From Gammaproteobacteria bacterium (GTDB lineage Bacteria; Pseudomonadota; Gammaproteobacteria; Pseudomonadales; Azotimanducaceae): DNA of 41,454 bases. Below the pieces are notes generated by a model, which was not told the origin of the DNA, did no database searches, and was given only the letters and a program-made list of their open reading frames with translations. The position numbers and the translations under genes are program-made. Below, one piece after another: positions 9,027-16,655 of the stretch. The first letter of the stretch is position 1. Each line of letters starts with the position of its first letter. Location: NCBI GenBank assembly GCA_009843635.1, contig VYDB01000126.1:1-41454 (forward strand), written 5' to 3'.

Positions 9027-10235
9027 TCAGTGCACCACGCCGCCCTTCATCACGGTGAGCTTGTCGTGGTCCTGGAGAACGCGGATGTCCGCCAGCGGGT
9101 CGCCATCGACCACCACCACGTCAGCGGCGGTTCCGGCTTGCAGAGTGCCCAAAGCGCCGGATGGGTCCATCGCGATGCCGCCGTTGCGGGTGGCGCAGAC
9201 CAAGGCCTCCGCCGGACGCATGTCGAACAGATCGACGAAGTACTCCAAGTCCTTGGCGTAGGTGCCGTGGGGCGCGATGCTGATGCCGTAGTCGCCGCCG
9301 ACCACGAGCTTGACGCCCGCCTTGCGCAGCATGCCCACGGTCCTCACGGTGGCCTCGATCTCGTCCTCGTAGCCTTGGGCGCGCACGGTCTCCGGGCTGA
9401 CGCCCAAGGATTCGCACTGCGCGACGTATTGAACCTCCCAGGCGATTGCCGGGCCGACGTACACGCTGTCATTGCGGGCAGCCAAGAGATCCACGGCCTC
9501 CTCGTCCAAGTAGTTGGCATGGCCGACGAAGTCCACGCCCGCCCGCACCGCCTGCTTCACGGCGGCGGCGCTGCGCGCATGGCAGGCCACGCGCAGGCCG
9601 TGGCGGTGGGCCTCATCCACCACGGCATTGACCTCCTCGTCGCAGAATCCGAGTTCGCCCGGCGGATTGACTTCATTGATCGCCTCGCCGTCGATGAAGA
9701 TCTTGACCACATCGACGCGGTCCCGGCGTTGCTCCCGAACCGCCTTGCGCAAGGCCCAGGGGCCATCGGCGATGCGGCTTAAGCCCCCCGGGGAGTCCAC
9801 GTTGCTGGCGGTTGCGCCGAGGTCGCGGCCCGCAGCGAGCAGGCGCGGGCCGGTGATTCGCCCGGCCTCGATGGCGTCGCGCAGGGCCACGTCGATCTTG
9901 TAGGTCGAACCGAAGCTGATGGCGGACGTGAATCCGGACGACAGCATCAGGTCGGCGTTGCGCACGGCCGTGATGGTTGCCTGTTCAACTGGGGTGGCGC
10001 CGATGGCGAATGGGCTGGCATCGGCAAACGACAGATGGGCGTGGGTCTCGGTCATGCCGGGCATCACGAAGGCGCCGCCGACGTCCTGAACATCGGCGCC
10101 GTTGTTCGGTTCCGGCAGCGCCGCCGCAGGCCCCGCGTACTTGATGATGCCGTCTTCGATCAGCAGGGCGCCGTCTTCGATGACCTGCTCATCGAGGGCA
10201 GTGAAAAGCCTGGCGTTGGTGATCAGAGTGGCCAT
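9027..10235 (-). CDS. Metal-dependent amidohydrolase family protein
   Basis: A 402-residue cytoplasmic hydrolase of the amidohydrolase superfamily, in the branch annotated as imidazolonepropionase-like or Xaa-Pro dipeptidase-like. Visible metal ligands are H65 and H67 (THAHLS), K178 (VVKIF, the possible carbamylated lysine), H219 (ACHAR), H239 (VGHAN) and D315 (GGDYG), which suggests a binuclear site. The N-terminal beta-sandwich is completed by the C-terminal AGTAADVVVVDGDP strand typical of the family. The start at 10235 has a GGAGG Shine-Dalgarno sequence 7 nt upstream; the longer open frame to 10334 lacks one. It lies between the NHL-repeat gene and the carboxylase, suggesting all three process one compound. 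The substrate cannot be assigned. Confidence 0.85.
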   Translation of the reverse strand: MATLITNARLFTALDEQVIEDGALLIEDGIIKYAGPAAALPEPNNGADVQDVGGAFVMPGMTETHAHLSFADASPFAIGATPVEQATITAVRNADLMLSSGFTSAISFGSTYKIDVALRDAIEAGRITGPRLLAAGRDLGATASNVDSPGGLSRIADGPWALRKAVREQRRDRVDVVKIFIDGEAINEVNPPGELGFCDEEVNAVVDEAHRHGLRVACHARSAAAVKQAVRAGVDFVGHANYLDEEAVDLLAARNDSVYVGPAIAWEVQYVAQCESLGVSPETVRAQGYEDEIEATVRTVGMLRKAGVKLVVGGDYGISIAPHGTYAKDLEYFVDLFDMRPAEALVCATRNGGIAMDPSGALGTLQAGTAADVVVVDGDPLADIRVLQDHDKLTVMKGGVVH

Positions 10236-10309
10236 GATGTTTCCTCCATGAGCGTCAATCTTTATGAGCATCCCGTCATCTTCCGCCGTTCGTTGCGTGC
10301 CGGGACTAA

Positions 10310-11341
10310 TCATCCGTTTGCGGGTCGCGTCCATCGCCGGTGGGACGGACCGGTTGGGCCTCGGGCTTCGCCGGCGTGTTCCGGATAAACCGAAGCGGTG
10401 TAGAGATCGCCGTGGGCGTCCATGGCGAGCTGATGGATGTAGATCGCGATGTTGTCCACGCGGCTGAGCACACGGCCCGAGTCTTCGTCGAGAATGGCGA
10501 GATTGCTCATCTTGTCGCTAGCATAAATGCGATTGCCGTAGGTGGCCAAGCTCAGCGGCATGATGTGGGTCCACTCATCGATGTAGCCGCCGTCAGGGGC
10601 CAGCCGCTGGATGCGGTGCCCCCAGCCGGGATCGGTGCGCGTTCGTTCCGGCGCGATCTGCCCAGGCACCGTCATGTAGTCGTGGAAGTTGCCGCCGCAG
10701 AGGTCCGCAACCAGCAGCCGGCCTTGGGTATCCAGGGTGACCGCATGGGGGGTGTTGAACTCGCCCGGCCCACGGCCCCAGCGGCCGATTGATTTGATGA
10801 ACTCACCGTCCGGGGCAAAGAACACCAGCCGGGAATTCCAGTAGCCGTCGGCAACCACGATGGTGCCGTCATCCTGCACGACCACGGCGGTCGGTCCATT
10901 GAAGTGGCTTTCGTCACAGCCCCACTCGGCGAAGGTGCCCAGTTGGAGCAGCATCTCGCCATCAGGCGTGAACTTTCTGACCGTGTGTCCATCCCGGTCG
11001 GTGGTCCAGAAAAAGCCGTCCTTTTCAATGTGGATGGTGTGGGCGCCGAGCGCAAATCCGGGCTCGTCGGAGTGGCCCCACTTGCCTAGGTAGTCGCCGT
11101 CGCGGCTGAACATCGATACCGTGCTCTTGCCCATTTTGGCGCTCATGGCCAGCGGGTGGGCCGCCCAGTGCTCCAGGTCGCGGGTGAACAGGTAGATGAT
11201 GCCATGCTCATCGACGGCAACGCCGCTGCCCATCTCGAAGTGCATTTCCGGCGGGTATCGCGGCCAGTCCTCGGCGAGGACGTAGCCGCTGCGTGGATCG
11301 CCGTTTTGGGTGTTGTCCTCGACATCATGTGAAGTGCACAA
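10310..11341 (-). CDS. NHL-repeat beta-propeller protein
   Basis: About 343 residues forming repeated NHL/SMP-30-like blades. Recurrent units are visible: GSGVAVDEHGIIYLF, VSMFSRDGDYLGKWG, VRKFTPDGEMLLQLG, PTAVVVQDDGTIVVADG and PHAVTLDTQGRLLVAD. This resembles the propellers annotated as peptidylamidoglycolate lyase-like in environmental Proteobacteria. No signal peptide is evident. The frame opens at a TTG at 11347, but GGAGG lies only 2 nt from it and 8 nt from the TTG at 11341, so the latter is preferred. First gene of the minus operon with the amidohydrolase (74 nt downstream) and carboxylase. Enzymatic activity is not demonstrable from the sequence; a ligand-binding role is equally possible. 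Confidence 0.75.
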   Translation of the reverse strand: MCTSHDVEDNTQNGDPRSGYVLAEDWPRYPPEMHFEMGSGVAVDEHGIIYLFTRDLEHWAAHPLAMSAKMGKSTVSMFSRDGDYLGKWGHSDEPGFALGAHTIHIEKDGFFWTTDRDGHTVRKFTPDGEMLLQLGTFAEWGCDESHFNGPTAVVVQDDGTIVVADGYWNSRLVFFAPDGEFIKSIGRWGRGPGEFNTPHAVTLDTQGRLLVADLCGGNFHDYMTVPGQIAPERTRTDPGWGHRIQRLAPDGGYIDEWTHIMPLSLATYGNRIYASDKMSNLAILDEDSGRVLSRVDNIAIYIHQLAMDAHGDLYTASVYPEHAGEARGPTGPSHRRWTRPANG

Positions 11342-11400
11342 GATCAATCCCTCCCCTCAAAGAGCCTGTGCCCGCACGATGGGCAAACCGACCTAGCCAG

Positions 11401-12615
11401 TCAGGAGACTAGCCCGGTGAACGGCAACACTTCAACCCAAGCGCCCGCTGGCAGGTCGCCGTCACTCTTGGGTATGCGGATCAGGCAATTGGCTGCGGCG
11501 AAGGTGCTCATGCGGTTGGAGCTTTGGTCGCCGGTTGGCGTCACCTGGGCAGGGCGCTGCGCCGTTGTGGCCGTGCCGCGCAGGTATTCCTCTCGACCCG
11601 CCTTGTGGCGCACCGCTTGGGTGAGCTGGCAGCGCAGGATCAGCGGCTCTTGCGGCGCCATGCCGCACAGGGCTTCCACGGCGGGTTTAGCGAGCAGCAG
11701 GTAGGTGACGATGGTGGAGACGGGGTTGCCGGGCAGGCCCATCAGGCGCGCTTGGCCGATGCGCCCGAAGGCGAGCGGCTTGCCCGGCTTTAGGTTGAGG
11801 CGCCAAAAGTCCAGTTCGCCAAGGCGCTCCAAGGTGGACTTCACCAGATCCGCATCGCCCACCGAGACGCCGCCGCTGGTAAGAATGAGCGCACACTCGG
11901 CGCTGGCCTCCGTCAAGGCGTCGGCGGTTGCGCTGGCATCGTCAGCGAGCACGCCCAAGTTCCGCACCGCCACGGGCAGTTGGCTGAGCAGGCCGGCGAC
12001 GGCGTAGCGGTTGGAGTCGTAGATGTTGCCGTGCGCCAAGGGCGTGCCCGGCCTTTGCAGTTCATCGCCGCTGGAGAAGACGGCGATGCGGGGGCGGGCG
12101 AAGACGGTCGTCGCATCGACCCCGGCTGCTGCCAAAGTGCCGATGTCGAAGGCGTTCAGCCGCCGCCCCCGCGCCGCGACGATGTCGCCTTGGCGCAGGT
12201 CGTGGCCCCGCAGGCGCACGTTGCCTCCCCGGCTGGGGGCGCTGTTCAAGCGGAGAGCCGTGCCGCTCAGGGCGCAGTCCTCCTGGATGACCACCGTATC
12301 GCAATTGCCGGGCAGGGCGGCCCCGGTGGTGATGCGGACCGCTGCGCCGTCCGGCACCTCGCCGGTGAACGGATGCCCAGCTAGGCTGGCGCCGACAACG
12401 CGCAGCCGGGTCAAGCCGGGCCGCCACCGGAAGGCGTAGCCGTCCATCGCCGAGGCGTTGAACGGCGGCAAGTCGGTGCGGGCGAGGGAGTCTTCGGCGG
12501 CGACGCGGCCCAAGGCCCGATCGAGGGCGATGCGTTCAACCGCTTCGGGCGCAGGAATTCGGGCCAGAATGCGTTGGCGCGCTGCGTCAAGATCCAGGGG
12601 GGTGGGCAGGCTCAT
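11401..12615 (-). CDS. moeA: MoeA, molybdopterin molybdotransferase
   Basis: Inserts molybdate into adenylylated molybdopterin, the last common step of molybdenum cofactor synthesis. The 404 residues show the MoeA signature LPPFNASAMDGYAF (49-62), GGNVRLRGHDL in domain II, FSSGDEL and LTSGGVSVGDADLVK of the molybdopterin-binding domain, and LNLKPGKPLAFG with LMGLPGNPVS. The C-terminal domain IV is present. It is divergent from tsaB with only about 30 nt between the starts, so promoters must overlap coding sequence or lie inside neighbouring genes. Its presence implies molybdoenzymes elsewhere in the genome. Confidence 0.93.
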   Translation of the reverse strand: MSLPTPLDLDAARQRILARIPAPEAVERIALDRALGRVAAEDSLARTDLPPFNASAMDGYAFRWRPGLTRLRVVGASLAGHPFTGEVPDGAAVRITTGAALPGNCDTVVIQEDCALSGTALRLNSAPSRGGNVRLRGHDLRQGDIVAARGRRLNAFDIGTLAAAGVDATTVFARPRIAVFSSGDELQRPGTPLAHGNIYDSNRYAVAGLLSQLPVAVRNLGVLADDASATADALTEASAECALILTSGGVSVGDADLVKSTLERLGELDFWRLNLKPGKPLAFGRIGQARLMGLPGNPVSTIVTYLLLAKPAVEALCGMAPQEPLILRCQLTQAVRHKAGREEYLRGTATTAQRPAQVTPTGDQSSNRMSTFAAANCLIRIPKSDGDLPAGAWVEVLPFTGLVS

Positions 12616-12647
12616 CTTCGGCGCCGGCGGGGTGGTAACATCGCGCC

Positions 12648-13307
12648 ATGGTCCGGGTTCTCGGCATAGAAACTTCGCGCCAACTTTGCTCAGCCGCCCT
12701 GCTTCTTGATGGGACCGTGCGGGAGGATACGCGAAAGATGGCGCGGGCGCACAACGAGCACATCCTTGGGCTGATCGATGGCTTGTTCGCGACGGCCGGC
12801 TTGACGCCCCAAGAATTGGACGGCGTCGCCTTCGGCTGCGGTCCCGGCTCCTTTACCGGCGTTCGCATCGCCGCCGCCGTGGCTCAGGCCCTCGCCCTTG
12901 GCGCCGGCGCCAGCGTGGCGCCGGTTTCCTCCACCCTGGCCTTGGCGGTGGCCGCCATCGAGCAGCTTCCCGTTGAGGAAGGGGTCGTGGTCAGCATTCG
13001 CTCACGCCGGGACGCCTTCTACTTGGCCAGTTTCCGCATCGCCGATGGCGAACCGGCCGCTTGCCGCGGAGACCAACTGCTCACCGCTTGCCCCGATTGG
13101 GCGGACTTCGCCAATGGTTGGCCGTTGGTCGGCGATCCACCCCCTTGGCTGCCTGCCGATGCGTCGGTTCTATCGGAAGTGACGGTAGGTGCTGGCTTGA
13201 TTGCCCGGCTCGGAGCCCGGGCTCTCGCCGAGGGCGGCGGGCTGGACCCGGAACTCGGCCTGCCGGCCTATGTCCAAGGCGACAGCCCGTGGGCCACTGC
13301 CAGTTGA
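12648..13307 (+). CDS. tsaB: TsaB, tRNA t6A biosynthesis partner of TsaD
   Basis: A non-catalytic ASKHA-fold protein that heterodimerises with TsaD to make N6-threonylcarbamoyladenosine at position 37 of ANN-decoding tRNAs. The 219 residues begin VLGIETSRQLCSAALL. They contain HNEHILGLIDGLFATAG and the hallmark CGPGSFTGVRI, followed by a divergent C-terminal domain, as is normal for TsaB (YeaZ). The ATG at 12648 is the only reasonable start. The stop overlaps the start region of rsmJ, so the two are translationally coupled. Confidence 0.92.
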   Translation: MVRVLGIETSRQLCSAALLLDGTVREDTRKMARAHNEHILGLIDGLFATAGLTPQELDGVAFGCGPGSFTGVRIAAAVAQALALGAGASVAPVSSTLALAVAAIEQLPVEEGVVVSIRSRRDAFYLASFRIADGEPAACRGDQLLTACPDWADFANGWPLVGDPPPWLPADASVLSEVTVGAGLIARLGARALAEGGGLDPELGLPAYVQGDSPWATAS

Positions 13308-13987
13308 ATGCCCGGCCGGTTCTTTACCACCGGATTCCAGCCCGGCGCTATGCGGATGCGTTCGCGCTGCGCCCGGCGGCTTGCCCGCCGCCGGGTCCGG
13401 GCATCCAGCTCTACTATGATGAGCAGGGCATGGCCTTGGCCTACGGCGGCGAGCGTCGGCTGTTCCGGCTGCGCTTGGATCGAATCAAGGCCCGGGCTGC
13501 CCAGTCGTTGCTGCTGGCCCGCGCCTGCGGCGCGGGCCGGCGCCCTAGCGTTGCTGACGTGTTTGCCGGTTGGGGAACCGATGGCCTCAGCCTTGCGCTG
13601 AAGGGGTGCGCCGTGACCTTGGTGGAACGTTCGCCACTGGTTTGGGCCTTGCTCGATGACTTGGTCGCTCGGCACGCCCTGCCTGCCACCGTCGTTTGCG
13701 CAGAGGCGGGCACTTGGTGCCGGGCACAACGGAAAGGCGTCGATGTGGCCTACTTGGACCCCATGTTTCCACCCCGGCGGAAGCGCGCCTTGCCTGATAA
13801 GTCCATGCAGCTTCTGCGCGAGTTGGCGGCGCGGGACGACTTGGATCTGGCCGAGCGCCTGGAGCAGGCCAGGGCTGCGGCTCGGCAGCGCGTCGTCATC
13901 AAGCGGCGCATTCACGACCCCACGGCTGGCCGGCCCGCTTGGCAACTGCGCGGTGGGCGCATCCGCTTCGACGTATACCGGGCCTGA
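13304..13987 (+). CDS. rsmJ: RsmJ, 16S rRNA m2G1516 methyltransferase
   Basis: S-adenosylmethionine-dependent N2-methylation of G1516 in 16S rRNA. The protein of about 227 residues shows the Rossmann motif VADVFAGWGTDGLSLA, LVERSPLVWALLDD, and the family-specific YLDPMFPPRRKRALPDKSM, then RVVIKR and RFDVYRA at the end. E. coli RsmJ is about 250 residues and has DATAGLGRD where this has DVFAGWGTD. There is no ATG before the conserved region. The TTG at 13304, overlapping the tsaB stop (TTGA), is chosen. A GTG at 13289 with AAGG 9 nt upstream is a realistic alternative. Confidence 0.87.
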   Translation: MNARPVLYHRIPARRYADAFALRPAACPPPGPGIQLYYDEQGMALAYGGERRLFRLRLDRIKARAAQSLLLARACGAGRRPSVADVFAGWGTDGLSLALKGCAVTLVERSPLVWALLDDLVARHALPATVVCAEAGTWCRAQRKGVDVAYLDPMFPPRRKRALPDKSMQLLRELAARDDLDLAERLEQARAAARQRVVIKRRIHDPTAGRPAWQLRGGRIRFDVYRA

Positions 13988-14006
13988 GGCATCGCCTCGT
14001 TAGTCG

Positions 14007-16655
14007 TTAGTCATTCAGCACGGCGTGACGGAAATCGTTGTCGATGACCCGAACGGAGGCGCGCATCACTTCGTCGAGCACGGGACTGTAGCCCAAGCGG
14101 CGGTCCTTGCCTTCACCCTGCTCAAACACCAAGCCGTCGTCGATGAGCTTGTCGATGAAGCCATCGAATAGACGCTGGTCGAAGAACTCCGGCGCGTTGA
14201 TGCCGCACAGGCGCGCCGTCTTGTGGGCAATGCGCTGGCTTTGCGCCTTGAGGTCGCCGCGTGTTGGCGCCTCGTGGCCGGGTCGGGTCAGCAGGCTCAG
14301 CACGATGTATTGGCGCTCCATGGTTTGGCGAATGATCCCCGCCAACAGGTGCAGGCGCCGGCTTTCCGGGCTGTCGGCTGGCGGTGGTCGCAACCCAGTG
14401 GGGCTGTCCACGATCAGGCCGCAGCCGGCCAAGTGGCCGATCCATCGTGAGGTGTCGCCGGGGGTAAAGCGGATGTGCAGTTCCCAGGCGGGATAGGGAA
14501 AAATCGTCGCGATCATGCGTTCGAGCCGTTCGGTGCGCAACGGCGTGCGGCGGTTGTCCATCAAAAACGCAATCAGCGACGGCAGGGCCAGGACGTGGGC
14601 GGTGTTGTTCCGGTACCAAGTCATCAGCACTGCGGCGGCCGGTTCGGCGGCGACCACTTCACCGAACGGCTCGACTTCCCGGGACAGCAGGCCAAAGCGG
14701 GCCAGCCGGTCCACGACTTCGGCGCCGTTCAGGGGTGTGATTCGGTAGTCCTGATGAGCCGCGTCGCGCCGCAACAGCTCCAGGCAGCAGTCGATCTGGG
14801 CGGCCAGATCGGAGGCCTTCATGGCCAGTTGCGGCGCGCACAGCAAGGTCAACGCGGTCAGGTTGACCGGGTTGATCGAAGCCGAACGGTTGACCCTTGT
14901 GAGCATCTCCCTGCCCAGGGCGGCGGCATTGCCGTTGGTCCGTTGCCCGGCGCGCCACTCGTCTAGCGCCAAGGGTTCGCCGATGTTCACATCGACTCGG
15001 CCATAGCGCTGGCGGATGAAGCGCAGTCCCCGCACGATGTCGCTAAACGATTCGCGACGCTTGGCCCCGCCGCGCAGTTCATCGATGTAGGCGCCGCCCT
15101 CGATCAGCCGCTCGTAACCCAGGTACACGGGCACGAGGGCGATGGGCCGCGGGAGGCCGCGCTCGGCGTGGTCCAGCGTCATGCTCAGCAGCCCAGTGCG
15201 GGCGGGCAGCAACCGCCCGGTGCGGCTGCGCCCGCCCTCTGGGAAAAACTCGACGCAATGCCCGCGCCGATAGACTTGGTAGAGATACTCGGAGAAGACT
15301 GCGGCGTAAATCGGGTCGCCGTGGAAGCTGCGGCGCATGAAAAAGGCGCCGCTACGGCGCAACAGCCCGCCGACCACCGGTAGATTCAGATTGTCTCCCG
15401 AGGCGATGTGCGGCAGCATCAGCCCGCGATCGAACAGCAGCAGGGAGAGCAGCAGATAATCCGCGTGGCTGCGGTGCGAAGGCACATAGACCAAGGTGTG
15501 GGTCTGGGCGAGTTCGGTGAGCCGCTCCAAGCCGTTCAACGCCACTTCATCGTAGAGGCGCCTGAAGAACGCTCGAACTAGGTTCGCCAAGGCCACGACG
15601 GTGGGATAGGACATGTCCGAAGCGATGCCCAGCGCCGCTTTGCGGGCACGGTTGTGCAGCCGCCTTGCGCGCTTCCCGGAATCGCGTTCGGCCAGGGTCA
15701 AGGCTTGCAGCGTCCGCCGCCAGCGGGCGCCTTGATCGCTTGGCGCCGTCGGCGCTTCGTCAGCGAGTGTTCGCTCGATCACCGCCTGCACTTGGCGGCT
15801 TTTGACCACTTGGTCAACCAACGTGCGCCGGTGGGAGAAGTCCGGGCCCAAGGTCGCCAGCTTTTGGCCGTGCAGCCGCACTCGCAGCAGCCGGGCGCAA
15901 CGGCGGAAGCGGCGGTTGGCGTCGCCAGCGCCGGCCTCGGCCAGCTTCAGGGGGGTGCCCAGGCGCACCACGATGCGGCGGCGGGCGATCACGAGGTTGA
16001 TCAAGCGGCGCAGGCGGGTGGTGGCCGCCCAGTTCTCGGAAAACAACTGGGCGATGAGCGAGTGCTCGCGCCCAGTCGTGTGTCCCCAGAAGATCTGCAC
16101 GGGCAGCAGTGCCACGTTGGCCAGGGCGGCTTGGGGATCGGCCGTCAGCCGCATCAACCGCGCCGAGTACGTTTGCATGGTGTTGCGCCGCAGCCAGCCA
16201 GCGGGGCGCGCCAGGAAAGCGAATCGGCGCTTCTCCTGGGTTTCCCCGATGCCGATGGCGCCCAAAGGATCGGGCCAGCCGTGCGCCGCGCAGACGATGT
16301 CGAGAACGATCAGGTCCGACAGTGAGCGCAGGGGCAGCACGTAAACGGTGGTGGGCGGCAGCGATTCCGGGACAGCCCCGGCGATTCGGGGGCGAACGAT
16401 CCAATGGATCAAACGGCGGGTGAGACGGTACCGGAGGGGTCGCAGGGGCTCGGCGCTGGAACGCTGCTTCCGTCGGGTGATCCAACGCTTTCTTGTGGAG
16501 TCCTTGGGCCCGCTATCCGTTCGGCGTGCCTTCCGACGCGCTGGATCCCCTGAGGTGCTCACCTTCGAAGAGGCCTTCGATCTGGCCTTCGACAGGACTG
16601 GTGATTTCGACTTCCCAGATATCCCGGTACTTGCGCTCTGCGGATGACTCGACAT
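14007..16655 (-). CDS. plsB: PlsB, glycerol-3-phosphate 1-O-acyltransferase
   Basis: Inner-membrane-associated enzyme that acylates sn-glycerol 3-phosphate, the first step of phospholipid synthesis. The 882-residue frame contains the catalytic HX4D block (HRSHADY, H394 and D399), block II GAFFMRRSFHGD, block III FFPEGGRSRTGR and block IV IALVPVYLGYERLIEG. E. coli PlsB is about 807 residues. The extra length is an N-terminal Ser/Lys/Arg-rich segment encoded on top of the gspD 3' end. The ATG at 16653-16655 gives a 143-nt overlap. A GTG near 16562 or a TTG near 16412 could be the true start, but the TTG would remove residues aligned with E. coli PlsB. Confidence 0.92.
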   Translation of the reverse strand: MSSHPQSASTGISGKSKSPVLSKARSKASSKVSTSGDPARRKARRTDSGPKDSTRKRWITRRKQRSSAEPLRPLRYRLTRRLIHWIVRPRIAGAVPESLPPTTVYVLPLRSLSDLIVLDIVCAAHGWPDPLGAIGIGETQEKRRFAFLARPAGWLRRNTMQTYSARLMRLTADPQAALANVALLPVQIFWGHTTGREHSLIAQLFSENWAATTRLRRLINLVIARRRIVVRLGTPLKLAEAGAGDANRRFRRCARLLRVRLHGQKLATLGPDFSHRRTLVDQVVKSRQVQAVIERTLADEAPTAPSDQGARWRRTLQALTLAERDSGKRARRLHNRARKAALGIASDMSYPTVVALANLVRAFFRRLYDEVALNGLERLTELAQTHTLVYVPSHRSHADYLLLSLLLFDRGLMLPHIASGDNLNLPVVGGLLRRSGAFFMRRSFHGDPIYAAVFSEYLYQVYRRGHCVEFFPEGGRSRTGRLLPARTGLLSMTLDHAERGLPRPIALVPVYLGYERLIEGGAYIDELRGGAKRRESFSDIVRGLRFIRQRYGRVDVNIGEPLALDEWRAGQRTNGNAAALGREMLTRVNRSASINPVNLTALTLLCAPQLAMKASDLAAQIDCCLELLRRDAAHQDYRITPLNGAEVVDRLARFGLLSREVEPFGEVVAAEPAAAVLMTWYRNNTAHVLALPSLIAFLMDNRRTPLRTERLERMIATIFPYPAWELHIRFTPGDTSRWIGHLAGCGLIVDSPTGLRPPPADSPESRRLHLLAGIIRQTMERQYIVLSLLTRPGHEAPTRGDLKAQSQRIAHKTARLCGINAPEFFDQRLFDGFIDKLIDDGLVFEQGEGKDRRLGYSPVLDEVMRASVRVIDNDFRHAVLND

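Noticed and set aside
8556-9782. 408-codon plus-strand ORF opposite the carboxylase and amidohydrolase
   Set aside because: It is antisense to two well-supported genes and has His/Gly/Ala-rich composition typical of GC-rich shadow frames.
13061-13303. Upstream extension of rsmJ in the open frame
   Set aside because: It overlaps tsaB throughout and lacks methyltransferase features. The conserved region begins after the tsaB stop.
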